A stretch of DNA of 64,000 nt from positions 1 to 64,000 of IMG/VR virus record IMGVR_UViG_3300025073_000817; one strand, given 5' to 3'. The notes beneath the pieces are model-generated. The model saw nothing but the letters and a program-made list of their open reading frames with translations. It had not been told where the DNA came from and did not search any database. Both the position numbers and the translations under genes were made by a program. The DNA comes from a virus. Positions 1 to 8,971 of this stretch are shown piece after piece (the first letter of the stretch is position 1; every line of letters begins with the position of its first letter).

Positions 1-475
1 CAACGGACCTAAAAACAAGCGAATTAGCACCACCTTGAAACCCATAATAATTTCCATCGGAGCAACAATTTATAAACACACATCCATATCCTGCATTCCA
101 AGCAGTGGCTTGAAAACCAAACCCGCTACTCCCCCCGTCGCAATTCGTCACCCTGATGTTCTCGAACCAAAGGGTGCTTATCCCCGGTACAATGTAAATC
201 CCCGCATAATTCCCGCCGTCCCCGTCCAGCACAAACCGCGTCCCGTCAACATTCCCCTCAGCATTACACCCGACAAATTTGATGAACCCCCCGGCGTTGG
301 TGCCGGTTTGGGTGTCAAAGTCCACCCTGGCCGCAAGCGTCTCAGTCCCACGGCAATAAACGACATCCCCGGCGACGGCGTTGTCAGCCGCCTGCTGAAG
401 AGTTTCGTAAGCGTTCGTCCAGCTCGTGCCGTCGTTATCCCCACTTGCAGCCGGATCAACATATCGCGTTGTCAT
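1..475 (-). CDS. Parallel beta-helix (pectate-lyase-like) protein, C-terminus outside window
   Basis: The reading frame opens with ATG at 475 and stays open to the window edge (about 158 codons seen). The start MTTRYVDPAASGDNDG, followed by a TSWTNAYETLQQAAD-type segment, is the typical N-terminal cap of phage and secreted right-handed beta-helix proteins. It is followed by short beta-rich rungs such as GGFIKFVGC and LWFENIRVTNC. The ATG overlaps the stop of the upstream gene as TAATG, so translation is probably coupled. There is no signal peptide. As the third beta-helix protein of the late block it is probably a tail-associated or virion-surface glycan-binding or degrading protein; no catalytic residues can be assigned. 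Confidence 0.75.
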   Translation of the reverse strand, partial: MTTRYVDPAASGDNDGTSWTNAYETLQQAADNAVAGDVVYCRGTETLAARVDFDTQTGTNAGGFIKFVGCNAEGNVDGTRFVLDGDGGNYAGIYIVPGISTLWFENIRVTNCDGGSSGFGFQATAWNAGYGCVFINCCSDGNYYGFQGGANSLVFRSV

Positions 476-828
476 TATTCCACCGCCTTTACGTCATAGT
501 GATAAACGGTATCGACCACCACGCCATCAATGGTAATGGTGTCGGTATCGACCACATGCTCACAGTTGACGGCGCACTCCGGCAACCCACGTTTAACAAG
601 GTTCGGGTGGACATGGGAGCAAAAGCCGAGTTGGACGGGCCTGCACATGACACACACAGAGTCGGCAGGGATGTCACAATTAGTGAGATTACAGCTCACG
701 AACGTCAACCCCGCCTTCCCATCGAATATCTTGGTATGGGGCAGAAGTTGCAGGAAGTTGTCCCCCGTGAACGTGTGGCCGTTTTCAACGTCCGGCAGGG
801 GCTTAATGCCTAGTGAGTAGTTACCCAT
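475..828 (-). CDS. Hypothetical cysteine-rich phage protein (117 aa)
   Basis: The chosen start MGNYSLGIKPL overlaps the upstream stop as TGATG and has a GGGGTGGAG ribosome binding site; longer in-frame starts lack one. The middle is rich in Cys and His: a CNLTNC, CVMC, FCSH, PECAVNC series at roughly residues 45-90, which resembles short beta-helix rungs or a metal site. The C-terminus (VDTDTITIDGVVVDTVYHY) is beta-rich. No function is recognised. The position between a helical small protein and a beta-helix protein suggests an accessory virion protein. Confidence 0.65.
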   Translation of the reverse strand: MGNYSLGIKPLPDVENGHTFTGDNFLQLLPHTKIFDGKAGLTFVSCNLTNCDIPADSVCVMCRPVQLGFCSHVHPNLVKRGLPECAVNCEHVVDTDTITIDGVVVDTVYHYDVKAVE

Positions 829-1052
829 CACTCCACCCCCTGAGCAAAGAAGTTGTCCCGCAGGTATTTGTAGACGTTCCAAGCCAACGTCATGATCGGG
901 TCTTTGCCGCTTGTGACCCACTTCTTTTTCTTCTCGTCCGAGAGTTTGTTCCAGACTGCCAGCCGCAGGTCCATCGCCGTCTTGAGTTGATTGATCCTGG
1001 TCTGGATCTGGCCTGCTGATGTGGATTGGCCGGTTAGGTTAAGGTCTGTCAT
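828..1052 (-). CDS. Small helical hypothetical protein (74 aa)
   Basis: Begins MTDLNLTGQSTSAGQ behind a GGAGG site 7 nt upstream; a longer in-frame extension to 1121 has no such site and is rejected. The body is helical and charged (SDEKKKKW, WNVYKYLRDN). The stop TGA overlaps the next ATG, so it is coupled to the downstream gene. No family is recognised. About 165 bp of apparently non-coding DNA separates it from the next gene upstream. Confidence 0.6.
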   Translation of the reverse strand: MTDLNLTGQSTSAGQIQTRINQLKTAMDLRLAVWNKLSDEKKKKWVTSGKDPIMTLAWNVYKYLRDNFFAQGVE

Positions 1053-1217
1053 GATGCTACCTCCTGGTAACAATGAACCACAGTCTTTGCCAAAATTTGC
1101 AATGACAAGGGACTGGCCCATCTAAAATATCTACGTCAACTTGCTTTGAAAATATTCTATGTTTACACCAATGAGGCATGATGCCCCCTTATTTGCATTT
1201 CCATTTCACTTCCTCAA

Positions 1218-1538
1218 TTACGGCACGATCCGTAGACTTGGTGATCCGGGCAGTCCGGGTACAGCGAATGCCAAAGGGGGTTCCGAGCACCCCCGGACAT
1301 TACACGCTTGGATATCGGTTATCTGGTGAGCGCCGTTGTCGAGCGGCCCAAGGTCCAGCACGATTGCCGACCCGTCCGTGTGAAGGGCATAGGGGACTTG
1401 AACAGGCACCCCATTGTCCTTCATCTGAAAGTGGGTAACGGCCACTTCTGCCTGGTAGGGGTCGCAGACCAGAAAAGGTCCAGCCCATGCCGTCGAAGTG
1501 AAAAGAATGATTGCCAAGGTGATGATTGCCTTTTTCAT
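1218..1538 (-). CDS. Secreted small protein with Sec signal peptide (106 aa)
   Basis: The start MKKAIITLAIILF follows GGAGG by 5 nt. Residues 1-19 form a textbook signal peptide (KK, hydrophobic core, cleavage after AWA), so the mature protein would begin GPFLVCDPYQ and be exported to the periplasm or outside. The mature part looks like a small beta domain with cysteines (CNVRGC). It is a divergent paralogue of the 122-aa protein encoded at 10,248-10,616, which starts its mature part SPFLVADPQQ. GC-richer than the AT-rich gene just upstream, suggesting separate acquisition. Function unknown. Confidence 0.7.
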   Translation of the reverse strand: MKKAIITLAIILFTSTAWAGPFLVCDPYQAEVAVTHFQMKDNGVPVQVPYALHTDGSAIVLDLGPLDNGAHQITDIQACNVRGCSEPPLAFAVPGLPGSPSLRIVP

Positions 1539-1562
1539 TATGTCCTCCGTTATGATTATTAA

Positions 1563-1583
1563 AATATTATTCTTAATAATATT
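1563..1583 (-). terminator. AT-only hairpin between genes, possible weak terminator
   Basis: A perfect 9-bp inverted repeat (AATATTATT, 3-nt loop, AATAATATT) lies just after the end of the serine-rich tail gene, where the sequence also changes from AT-rich to GC-rich. It has no GC stem and only a short U stretch, so terminator function is doubtful. Confidence 0.25.
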
Positions 1584-1617
1584 ATACCACAAATCATGAT
1601 ATTTTACTTTAACTATT

Positions 1618-3504
1618 TTACTTCACCTCTACCAATTCTATGTCTAAGTTATATATCCCATCTATAACTATGCTTCTTCCTATTTCATCTGAAGCAAATC
1701 TCATTGTGATTTCTTCTGATTCATATAGCGTAGGTAAAAAATCATGTGGGTCAAATATAAAACTATCTGCAATACCATTATGCCCAATAGCAAACCACCA
1801 CAACCCGTCAGTAACATCTTCATACAGATATCTTAATTTAAATCTTCTTCTAGGATTACTCCATTTTTTATCTCTCTGTTCTGAACCATTCACAGCTTCA
1901 AGAATATTTGTTTTAAATTCATAACTTTCTTCCCATGTGGCTACAGGAATTGGTGTTGATGGATATCTATCCATATCCATCGCTTCAGAGCTTGATGAAG
2001 CAGATGAACTAGATTGTTGCGAAGATGATGATTGTGAACTACTTGATTCAGAAGATTGCGAAGAACTAGATTGTGAACTACTAGAGCTTGAACTACTAGA
2101 AGTAGAAGAAGATGATTGTGAAGAACTAGAAGTAGAACTAGAACTACTTGAAGTTGATGATGATGATTGGGAGCTAGAAGATTGTGAACTAGAACTACTA
2201 GATTGTGAAGAACTTGATTGGGAAGAACTAGAAGTTGAACTAGAGGAACTTTCACTAGATGAACTAGATTCTTGAGATGATGAAGAACTACTTCTAGAAC
2301 TACTAGATTGAGAAGAACTTGAAATAGAACTACTTGAAGATATAGAGCTTGATTGGGAACTAGAACTTGATATACTTGAACTAGAAGATTGAATTCCTAT
2401 ATCTTCAATTTCAATATAAGAAGCTAATGAACTACTAGAAGAAATACTTGAACTTGATTTACTACTACTAGATTCACTAGAACTACTAGATTCACTAGAA
2501 CTTATAGAACTACTACTACTTGAAATTGAAGAACTAGAAGACTGAGAGCTAGAGCTACTAGATTGTGATGAACTTGATTCACTAGAAGAACTAGAACTAG
2601 GTTCAATATATTCATCAAATCCTATATCCCAAGTACCACTACGTGTTTCACCATCAATATCATCATCAAAAGCAAAAGCCCCATCTCCACTTAAATCTGT
2701 TCCTTGATCTTTTGCTATAGTATCTTCCGATGATAAATGAAAATCATCATTATCGGAATCTACATAGGTGGGATTACTAGTTAAACATGTAGTTTGCGTA
2801 ACATTAGCATGAATTGCAGCATTGACTATGATACAGTTTTTAGCTAATGTACCAGCTTCAGAAGCATATATGCCCCATCCAGCACTTGATGGTTGTACAC
2901 CTGTACAATTATAAATAACACCTGTATTTTTTGCTAAACTGAATAAAGTAATACTGGTTCCGCCACTTACTCTAGCAACAAGACTATTTGCAATAACACA
3001 ATAAGCCCCTCGCAAATCAATACCAACCAAAACCCCAGATGCATCAGCATTAGAAGCTCCTGATATTAGATCTCCAACAGTTTTCGAATATGCCCCTGCT
3101 GCGGGAGCATATACATGTCGTGTAGTTCCAGCGTAACTTCTATTGAATTGCAAACATAAATCATAAATACCAATATAATTTTCGCCAAGATAAAATAATT
3201 GTGCAGTGCTGGCTGAAGATACAAAGGCAACTACAGACCCATCATATTTTGGAATACCGACATGACCTTCTCCGCTTGCCGGTCTAATAACACGAAAATA
3301 TGAAGAACTAACAGTGGCTCCATCGATAGTGACATAATCATCATGTGCCCCCGCATAGCAATTTAAAATTTCACCTGCTTCAGCGGTAACTAAATCGATA
3401 TCAGTAGCACCCTCCCATACCGATAGTACAGAATAGTCTTTACCACCAGCACTATCATAAGTGCTTTCGTTATATGCTAATGGTAATCGTCTACTACTTG
3501 CCAT
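1618..3504 (-). CDS. Tail-tip-anchored beta-helix protein with long poly-serine linker (628 aa)
   Basis: Three parts are visible. Residues 1-300 are a right-handed beta-helix-like domain (repeated short strands and NCYAG, NCTGV, NCIIV-type rungs). Residues of about 300-510 are an extreme low-complexity tract of serine runs interrupted by Q, E, T or I and by one short ordered island (YIEIEDIGIQ). The last ~115 residues are a close paralogue of the stand-alone M-like tail-tip protein at 21,280-21,636 (shared HDFLP, SEEITMRFASDEIGR, IELVEV). The layout suggests a fibre-like adhesin whose C-terminal domain docks to the tail tip and whose serine linker displays the N-terminal helix. ATG at 3504 chosen. 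Confidence 0.75.
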   Translation of the reverse strand: MASSRRLPLAYNESTYDSAGGKDYSVLSVWEGATDIDLVTAEAGEILNCYAGAHDDYVTIDGATVSSSYFRVIRPASGEGHVGIPKYDGSVVAFVSSASTAQLFYLGENYIGIYDLCLQFNRSYAGTTRHVYAPAAGAYSKTVGDLISGASNADASGVLVGIDLRGAYCVIANSLVARVSGGTSITLFSLAKNTGVIYNCTGVQPSSAGWGIYASEAGTLAKNCIIVNAAIHANVTQTTCLTSNPTYVDSDNDDFHLSSEDTIAKDQGTDLSGDGAFAFDDDIDGETRSGTWDIGFDEYIEPSSSSSSESSSSQSSSSSSQSSSSSISSSSSSISSSESSSSSESSSSKSSSSISSSSSLASYIEIEDIGIQSSSSSISSSSSQSSSISSSSSISSSSQSSSSRSSSSSSQESSSSSESSSSSTSSSSQSSSSQSSSSSSQSSSSQSSSSTSSSSSSTSSSSQSSSSTSSSSSSSSSQSSSSQSSESSSSQSSSSQQSSSSASSSSEAMDMDRYPSTPIPVATWEESYEFKTNILEAVNGSEQRDKKWSNPRRRFKLRYLYEDVTDGLWWFAIGHNGIADSFIFDPHDFLPTLYESEEITMRFASDEIGRSIVIDGIYNLDIELVEVK

Positions 3505-3508
3505 TTAT

Positions 3509-4384
3509 CTAATCCACATCTAAGGCAGGAGGAGGATTTTCTTCAGGATCAACATCAGAATCATTCCATTTATCTTTAGGAATTGGATTCGTAGTTCTAA
3601 TCCAATCAAATTCAATAATTTCTTCTGAATCTATTGTTCCTGGAATAGAACAATCAACTTCATTAATTGATAATGAATGATTACTATTTCTACCATCAAA
3701 TTTTTGAATTAATTGACTTGCAGATTTAAAAGGTTGATAAATATAATTTGAATCTTGTATTTTATCAATATCAATTTCAGGAATACGATTAAGTAATCTT
3801 GCTACTGGTAATCTAAATTTACGTTTAGCCAAAACAGCAGGTCTATTACGCCAAATCTTCCCATCAACTAATGAAGCCTCATTCATATCTAAATTAGTAC
3901 AAATCACAGGATCTTGATAAATAGATTTCATCAATGAAAGATTAGGATCTCCAGGATCAATATCTAATATTTCACTATTATGAATTCCTTTATCATAAAG
4001 CCTAGATTGGATAAAACTATCTAGCTTATCTTGCTCATGGGCTTTCCATGCTTGAATTATTAAAGACTTTGCATTTGCTAATGGCATAGAGTTAAACCTA
4101 GCCAAAACATCATCAACAGTTTCCCTTGGTGTAATCTTAAGTCTAAACCAAATCTTTGTTTTGATTAAAAATCTTGCTATTTGGATTTTAGTCAATGATT
4201 GGAAATCAGGCATTGGATTTAATGACCATGGAACATTTACAATTAAAATCAAACCATATTTAATCTCTTTCAATCCCCAATTCCAAGGATATGGTCGAAC
4301 AGCAACTATGTCTCCGAGCCTTAACCTCTTATGTTTTTCATTATCAGGCATATCATGACCTTGAATATAAAATTCAAACTTCAT
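3509..4384 (-). CDS. Hypothetical protein (291 aa)
   Basis: The start MKFEFYIQGHDM has GGAG 7 nt upstream. The N-terminal third has a mixed pattern (LGDIVAVRPYPWNWG, then LILIVNVPW), the middle is helical, and the end is acidic and proline-rich (DPEENPPPALDVD). No signal peptide or membrane segment. It is sandwiched with 1-4 bp gaps between the 1,287-aa secreted beta-helix protein and the serine-linked tail protein, and shares their AT-rich composition, so a structural or assembly role in the adhesin module is likely but unproven. Confidence 0.6.
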   Translation of the reverse strand: MKFEFYIQGHDMPDNEKHKRLRLGDIVAVRPYPWNWGLKEIKYGLILIVNVPWSLNPMPDFQSLTKIQIARFLIKTKIWFRLKITPRETVDDVLARFNSMPLANAKSLIIQAWKAHEQDKLDSFIQSRLYDKGIHNSEILDIDPGDPNLSLMKSIYQDPVICTNLDMNEASLVDGKIWRNRPAVLAKRKFRLPVARLLNRIPEIDIDKIQDSNYIYQPFKSASQLIQKFDGRNSNHSLSINEVDCSIPGTIDSEEIIEFDWIRTTNPIPKDKWNDSDVDPEENPPPALDVD

Positions 4385-4385
4385 A

Positions 4386-7300
4386 TTAATACTCCACTCT
4401 GAGCTTAACCCATCCTAAGCAATTAAAACTAGAACCATTATAAACATTCCATTCATCTGATTCACAATCTTCAGATGTGGCTCCAGTCTTATATTTAATT
4501 GTAAATCCTGATGAAGCTGAACTGTATTTATTATTAAATATTGTCATATATCCTGAAGCATTTATATTCCAACAATAATTCATTTCCATATATTGATTAG
4601 GATAGAGTCTAAGTTTCTCAGAATCACCAGATCCAATAACAGTTCCTGTTCCTGACCAATTATCTGTAAAAGATCTTGATATATCTTCAATAATATCAGT
4701 CTCAGCACCCCAAACAACCGTTCCTACAGCAAATTCATAAGGACCTATATCATTAGTTCCTTCTTGGGGTAGAGTGGTTCCTATTATATCATAATCAATT
4801 CCAGTAATCGCAACTCCAGCATTTCTAAGAACACTAGTCGGTATTAATCTAAAGTCTTCATTATCTTCATCGATGAAACCCATATCGGCAACTTCAAATC
4901 GACAATCAGAACAAGTTACTGTTCCACCACTCGCTTCAATAGTTGCTTCAGATTGAGAAAAAGAACATTTTTCTCCAGTAAACGTCTTACCATTTGCTAA
5001 TGTAACAGATCCTGGAACTGCTATTCCTTTAAAGGTTGCCGATTCATTAACAATCAAAGTTCCTTTAATTAGATCTCTATATATATTACATCCAGTAGCT
5101 CCAGATGGAATAGTAAGTGTAGACCCTTCAGGTATGATCGATAATTGATGAGTATTATTAGAACCTAGCACAATATCAGAAGCATGTTTAATTTTAGATA
5201 TTACCCACCAATCGCCAAAAGTAATATCTCCAGTCCATGTTTCCCCAATACCTGTAATAATACAGGGATCGGCCTCTGTACAGTCATCGTTACCAAGATT
5301 CAGAGCTCCTGGTTCAGTAACAATACCAAGACCATATTGATCACCGTCAACCTTAGTAATGGATGCTCTAAGAGTTGTAAAATTTGGATATTCACCTTGA
5401 TATTCATCTCCATCATAATCTACGAATGTTCCTACACTCCATTCTCCTTTACCACCTATTGTAATAGTGCCTGTCGTAAATATTCCAGCAGTTCCTGCCC
5501 TGTCTAGTTCATTGCCAGACCCATCTTTAATCTCTCCACCAACCATCTCAGCCAGCACAGGATTTGAACATCGAGATTTTGCAGACACTGTAGCTCTAGC
5601 TGTTAAATACTTAATACCTCCAATATCTTTTTTCTCAAAATAGTCTAAATAAATTGTTACTGTTCCACAAGTAAAAGCCCACGTCGGGCTCTCGGTTACG
5701 ATTGAATCCTCTGACAGCTCTCCGCAAACCCTGAAACTATCACCTAATACGTAAGAAGTCGTAAGATCCTCCGTGCAGGCCGTACAGGAGGCGTCAGAAC
5801 ACACGCCACGAGCGTCCATGGTGGGGGCGGTGACATCGGCGGGAGTCCAGTCGGGCTCTGCCGCGTTGTAGGAATCAATGATGCTCCATTCATCGCCGTG
5901 CCATGGGTTGGTGAGCCCAACCGTTGTCTGGTCAGATTCCCCAAGATAGAAGTATCGTGTACCGGCCGCAAAAGCGGTGACGGCCACAGCATTGGCGTCG
6001 TTCTCCCAATCGTTCGCGCCAACTTTTATTGAGAGGCACCCGGTGGCATCTTCATTGCAATGGGTGGTTGACGATATCCTGAAACCGAGAGTTACCTCAG
6101 TTCCCGCAGAAATCGTATGCGTAGAGTTCATAGAAACGACATTGCCCTGCCCTTCATATCGCAGGGTTATGACGCCTGTTGACCTGTAATAGGCATAGAT
6201 CTGATTTGATCCGTCTTGCCACAAATGCCAAATTGTTGAATTGCCTGAATTGAGGGATTCAGGCGTTATTTTTCCCCAAACGGTCAATTCGTCTGGCGTA
6301 ACGCTGATCGTCCATTTGATAAATTCGTTCGCAACGCTGAACCGCACCCCATTCCCGGCAGTCCCGTAGGCCCCGGCTATTTCCACGCCGGCCGCAACCG
6401 TGCCAGACGTGTGGGTAGCTCCATCTGCGGTCCACGCCTCGTCGGTGTCATCGGTATAATCCGCATTATAGGCGAAGGCGTAGGTCCCCACTGGAACGTC
6501 GGCTCCCCCTACAGGTGGAGGTGGTTCATCTTCCGGGAATTCCCCGGCACCCCTATCCGCCCCACCGTTATCAGCTCTACCTATTTTCACAACCGAGACA
6601 GCTCCATAGGTCCAGACCGATGTGTTGCGGAGACCTTGTACGGCAAAGGTAGGCGCTTTACCAGAGTTGACCACCGCTGATCCCACCTCGGTCGCATACC
6701 CGCTTGAATCAATGCCGGGATCTCCGAATATTTCGTTGTCCGCGATACTCTCTCCGTTCCACCCGGCCTGTGCCGCTTCGTCTCTGGTCGTGTGCCCTGC
6801 CCAGACCACAACGTTCTGATCACCTGCATACTCATTTCTCCAGATGTTATACTCAAATGTGGGTGCGGAATTGGCATCCAGGTTCATCATTTCACTATCG
6901 GCATCGTTCATCCTGAAGATACTATTTCGGAACGTACCGTCGAACCAAGTTAGGTAAAGTCCTACTCCCATCGCGTCATCGGAGTAGAACGTCTCATTTT
7001 CAAATGTTATTTCACCCCTGTACCCCAATGAATAGACAAAGTTTCCGGTTGACCCTATGTAGCGGTTGTTGTATGAGGCATTGCCCACGCCGCTCCCGGT
7101 CGAAGCCTCAGACGAACAGCAGAAGTAGACGCCTGTTTTCGCGTCTATGATCTCATTATTTCGGACTGTATTATTGGAAACATTATCTTTGTAGGCAAAA
7201 GCGCTTGTGTCAGTCGGACCGATCAGATTCTCTTCTACGAGGTTGTTCTGAGCAAAGTCCGGGGCTTTGTACAGAAACTGAACAACACCATTATTACGCG

Positions 7301-8249
7301 GGTTACTCGCTATGGGGTAGCCGCCCATACCAACAAAGGCTGGATCACGATACATCCAGTTTGCGTAAATATGATTGTTCTGACCCCCTTTAAGATCGAT
7401 AGCATTTTCACCAAAGTTCTTAAAAATGTTGTTCGTGATGGTTACTGGAACGGTCACATTTTCTTCAACTACAGAGTCACCATTTACGTTGTAAACAATG
7501 TTTCCAGAAATAGTAACTGAAGCACCCGCCGTCTTAATTCCAACAAGAGCAATACCACTGGCATCTATACTCTCGTAGTCTGTCGCCCCTGCTGGAATCT
7601 CAGGAGTAGCCCATAAACACGGCGGCCCCCAATATTGTATGAAGTTGCCTGTAATGGAACCCGGAGCAGTTGCATAAGCAACTATCAATGCCCCGTTGTA
7701 GTAATGTGTTTCGCTATCAATAGTAGTCCCGAGCATCCCGTCAAAAATACAGTCGATAATTGCGTAGTTGACAACTCGGTTCAACCGCACTGCAAAAACT
7801 TTAGAATTAGGAAACCAATCCTGGCTGATAAATTGACCATTTTGAATGGTGATATTTACGGCTATCCCGACTACGATATGAGATCCGTAGGCCGTACCTG
7901 AGCCTGAGGGGGTTGACCCTTCCCCACCAGATATTGTCCATTTCCCGTCAACCGCAAGTGATTTGCCACCAAAATCAGCTTCGCGAATCGTAATGATAGA
8001 CCCAACCGTCCAATTATCACTATCCAGGTATCCTGTGAAAGTATCGCCTGGCCGCAGATAGATGTTGTGCGTCCCGGCGCCAGGGCTGATGCTCCGCATC
8101 TTGGTGAGCGTGGCATAGGGGTTGCCGCTCGACCCGTCGCCTGTCGTGTCGTTTCCGGCGTTGGATAGATAATAGTCGGTGGCGAAAGCCAACGAGGGCA
8201 GGGAGAGGAGGGCAAGGGCAAATATGAATTTTAGAGCGAGTCTAGCCAT
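4386..8249 (-). CDS. Large secreted beta-helix / lectin-fold protein (1,287 aa)
   Basis: The start MARLALKFIFALALL has a GGGAG site about 9 nt upstream; a GTG extension to 8309 is possible but would put the signal peptide inside. Residues 1-25 are a Sec signal peptide (cleavage after AFA). The start of the mature protein, DYYLSNAGNDTTGDG, and the following Asn-rich rungs are typical of pectate-lyase-like beta-helices (to about residue 580). A beta-sandwich resembling concanavalin-A/LamG folds follows (about 600-830), then an Ig-like Cys-containing part and a second, short beta-helix. Base composition switches from GC-rich to AT-rich near 5,690, inside the gene, implying a recombinant origin. 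A secreted phage glycan depolymerase or matrix-binding protein is plausible; catalytic residues cannot be assigned. Confidence 0.75.
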   Translation of the reverse strand: MARLALKFIFALALLSLPSLAFATDYYLSNAGNDTTGDGSSGNPYATLTKMRSISPGAGTHNIYLRPGDTFTGYLDSDNWTVGSIITIREADFGGKSLAVDGKWTISGGEGSTPSGSGTAYGSHIVVGIAVNITIQNGQFISQDWFPNSKVFAVRLNRVVNYAIIDCIFDGMLGTTIDSETHYYNGALIVAYATAPGSITGNFIQYWGPPCLWATPEIPAGATDYESIDASGIALVGIKTAGASVTISGNIVYNVNGDSVVEENVTVPVTITNNIFKNFGENAIDLKGGQNNHIYANWMYRDPAFVGMGGYPIASNPRNNGVVQFLYKAPDFAQNNLVEENLIGPTDTSAFAYKDNVSNNTVRNNEIIDAKTGVYFCCSSEASTGSGVGNASYNNRYIGSTGNFVYSLGYRGEITFENETFYSDDAMGVGLYLTWFDGTFRNSIFRMNDADSEMMNLDANSAPTFEYNIWRNEYAGDQNVVVWAGHTTRDEAAQAGWNGESIADNEIFGDPGIDSSGYATEVGSAVVNSGKAPTFAVQGLRNTSVWTYGAVSVVKIGRADNGGADRGAGEFPEDEPPPPVGGADVPVGTYAFAYNADYTDDTDEAWTADGATHTSGTVAAGVEIAGAYGTAGNGVRFSVANEFIKWTISVTPDELTVWGKITPESLNSGNSTIWHLWQDGSNQIYAYYRSTGVITLRYEGQGNVVSMNSTHTISAGTEVTLGFRISSTTHCNEDATGCLSIKVGANDWENDANAVAVTAFAAGTRYFYLGESDQTTVGLTNPWHGDEWSIIDSYNAAEPDWTPADVTAPTMDARGVCSDASCTACTEDLTTSYVLGDSFRVCGELSEDSIVTESPTWAFTCGTVTIYLDYFEKKDIGGIKYLTARATVSAKSRCSNPVLAEMVGGEIKDGSGNELDRAGTAGIFTTGTITIGGKGEWSVGTFVDYDGDEYQGEYPNFTTLRASITKVDGDQYGLGIVTEPGALNLGNDDCTEADPCIITGIGETWTGDITFGDWWVISKIKHASDIVLGSNNTHQLSIIPEGSTLTIPSGATGCNIYRDLIKGTLIVNESATFKGIAVPGSVTLANGKTFTGEKCSFSQSEATIEASGGTVTCSDCRFEVADMGFIDEDNEDFRLIPTSVLRNAGVAITGIDYDIIGTTLPQEGTNDIGPYEFAVGTVVWGAETDIIEDISRSFTDNWSGTGTVIGSGDSEKLRLYPNQYMEMNYCWNINASGYMTIFNNKYSSASSGFTIKYKTGATSEDCESDEWNVYNGSSFNCLGWVKLRVEY

Positions 8250-8347
8250 GTCAAAAGTCTCCCGTATCCAATTCCGAGAAGCGCCGCCATGAGAAGCAGG
8301 GTGAACCACACGACGATGCCGAGAAGGCCCAGGTCGAGCTTACGCAT
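8231..8347 (-). CDS. Small membrane protein (38 aa)
   Basis: ATG at 8347 overlaps the end of the upstream gene by 8 nt (ATGCGTAA), and the TAA lies inside the next gene. The product begins MRKLDLGLLGIVVWF, continues LLLMAALLGIGYG and ends WLDSL, so it is essentially one long or two short membrane-spanning helices. Such tiny proteins are often missed; tight double overlap and clear hydrophobicity support it. Function unknown; it lies close to the lysis and secretion genes. Confidence 0.5.
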   Translation of the reverse strand: MRKLDLGLLGIVVWFTLLLMAALLGIGYGRLLTWLDSL

Positions 8348-8531
8348 TCCCGCACCTAAATGGGCGCTGACCACCGCTTGACATAAATTTACCTAGCCAA
8401 TCCTCATATTTCACGAACCGTGCACCTTCCCCTTCCAGGGCTTTACGACACTCATCGCAGTTGGCGTGCTCAAGAGTATCGGTGTCGCGCCGGAAGTTAG
8501 GATCATGGCAGTTGCATTTACATTTACGCAT
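8340..8531 (-). CDS. Small Cys-rich protein, possible zinc binder (63 aa)
   Basis: Starts MRKCKCNCHDPN within the end of the upstream gene (ATGCGTAA overlap). A CKCNCH cluster near the N-terminus plus CDEC at about residues 24-27 could coordinate metal. The C-terminus RCGNA is identical to that of the gene upstream because the same DNA segment is repeated at both junctions. Function unknown. A longer in-frame extension upstream overlaps the neighbour and lacks a binding site. Confidence 0.5.
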   Translation of the reverse strand: MRKCKCNCHDPNFRRDTDTLEHANCDECRKALEGEGARFVKYEDWLGKFMSSGGQRPFRCGNA

Positions 8532-8727
8532 TTCCGCACCGCTCAATGGGGATCTGCTCAATCTCCGCCCGCTGGCGCTGGTCCTGAGTCCTGTAGAAAA
8601 ACATGGACTCGTGAGACATAACCAACCCTTCAGCCATTGCCCGCCTGATCGATACGCCATATTTGCTCATGCAAAAGTTCTGCTTCTCCGGATTCCAATC
8701 GTAAGCCTTGTGCCAATCGTCTTTCAT
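8524..8727 (-). CDS. Hypothetical protein (67 aa)
   Basis: Start MKDDWHKAYDW chosen because it lies 4 bp after the preceding gene with a GGGTGA site, whereas the longer in-frame form overlaps that gene. Charged and aromatic, with no membrane segment; ends IERCGNA. Short GC-rich genes of this cluster (8.2-9.8 kb) are tightly coupled. Function unknown. Confidence 0.5.
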   Translation of the reverse strand: MKDDWHKAYDWNPEKQNFCMSKYGVSIRRAMAEGLVMSHESMFFYRTQDQRQRAEIEQIPIERCGNA

Positions 8728-8731
8728 TTCG

Positions 8732-8971
8732 TCACCCGTCGTTAAAGGTGCAATACTTTCTGAACAGGTCATCGTCCTTCACTTCTTTCTCTTTCCTGAA
8801 TTTTGCAATATGCGGGTCAACCTTTTCGGCCGGGAAGTTCTCAGACAGGACCGCGAAGGCTGCCGATACCATCCCGGTAAGGGCTTCAACGGTCAAGGAC
8901 AGGAGCGCGACTTCAGCGTGAAGGCGCCCGATCTTCTTCCCGATTTCTTCTTCGAGGGTCATTTTCGTCAC
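8732..8971 (-). CDS. Small helical protein (79 aa)
   Basis: Starts MTKMTLEEEIGKKIG; its ATG overlaps the previous stop (ATGA). Predicted as a continuous amphipathic helix (LHAEVALLSLTVEALTGMVSAAFAV) followed by a charged tail. Could form a coiled coil; a weak membrane association of the central segment cannot be excluded. Function unknown. Confidence 0.55.
   Translation of the reverse strand: MTKMTLEEEIGKKIGRLHAEVALLSLTVEALTGMVSAAFAVLSENFPAEKVDPHIAKFRKEKEVKDDDLFRKYCTFNDG

Noticed and set aside
1937-2275. Plus-strand frame rich in Glu, Asp and Leu
   Set aside because: It is the antisense shadow of the poly-serine linker gene; serine codons read backwards give acidic and Leu residues.
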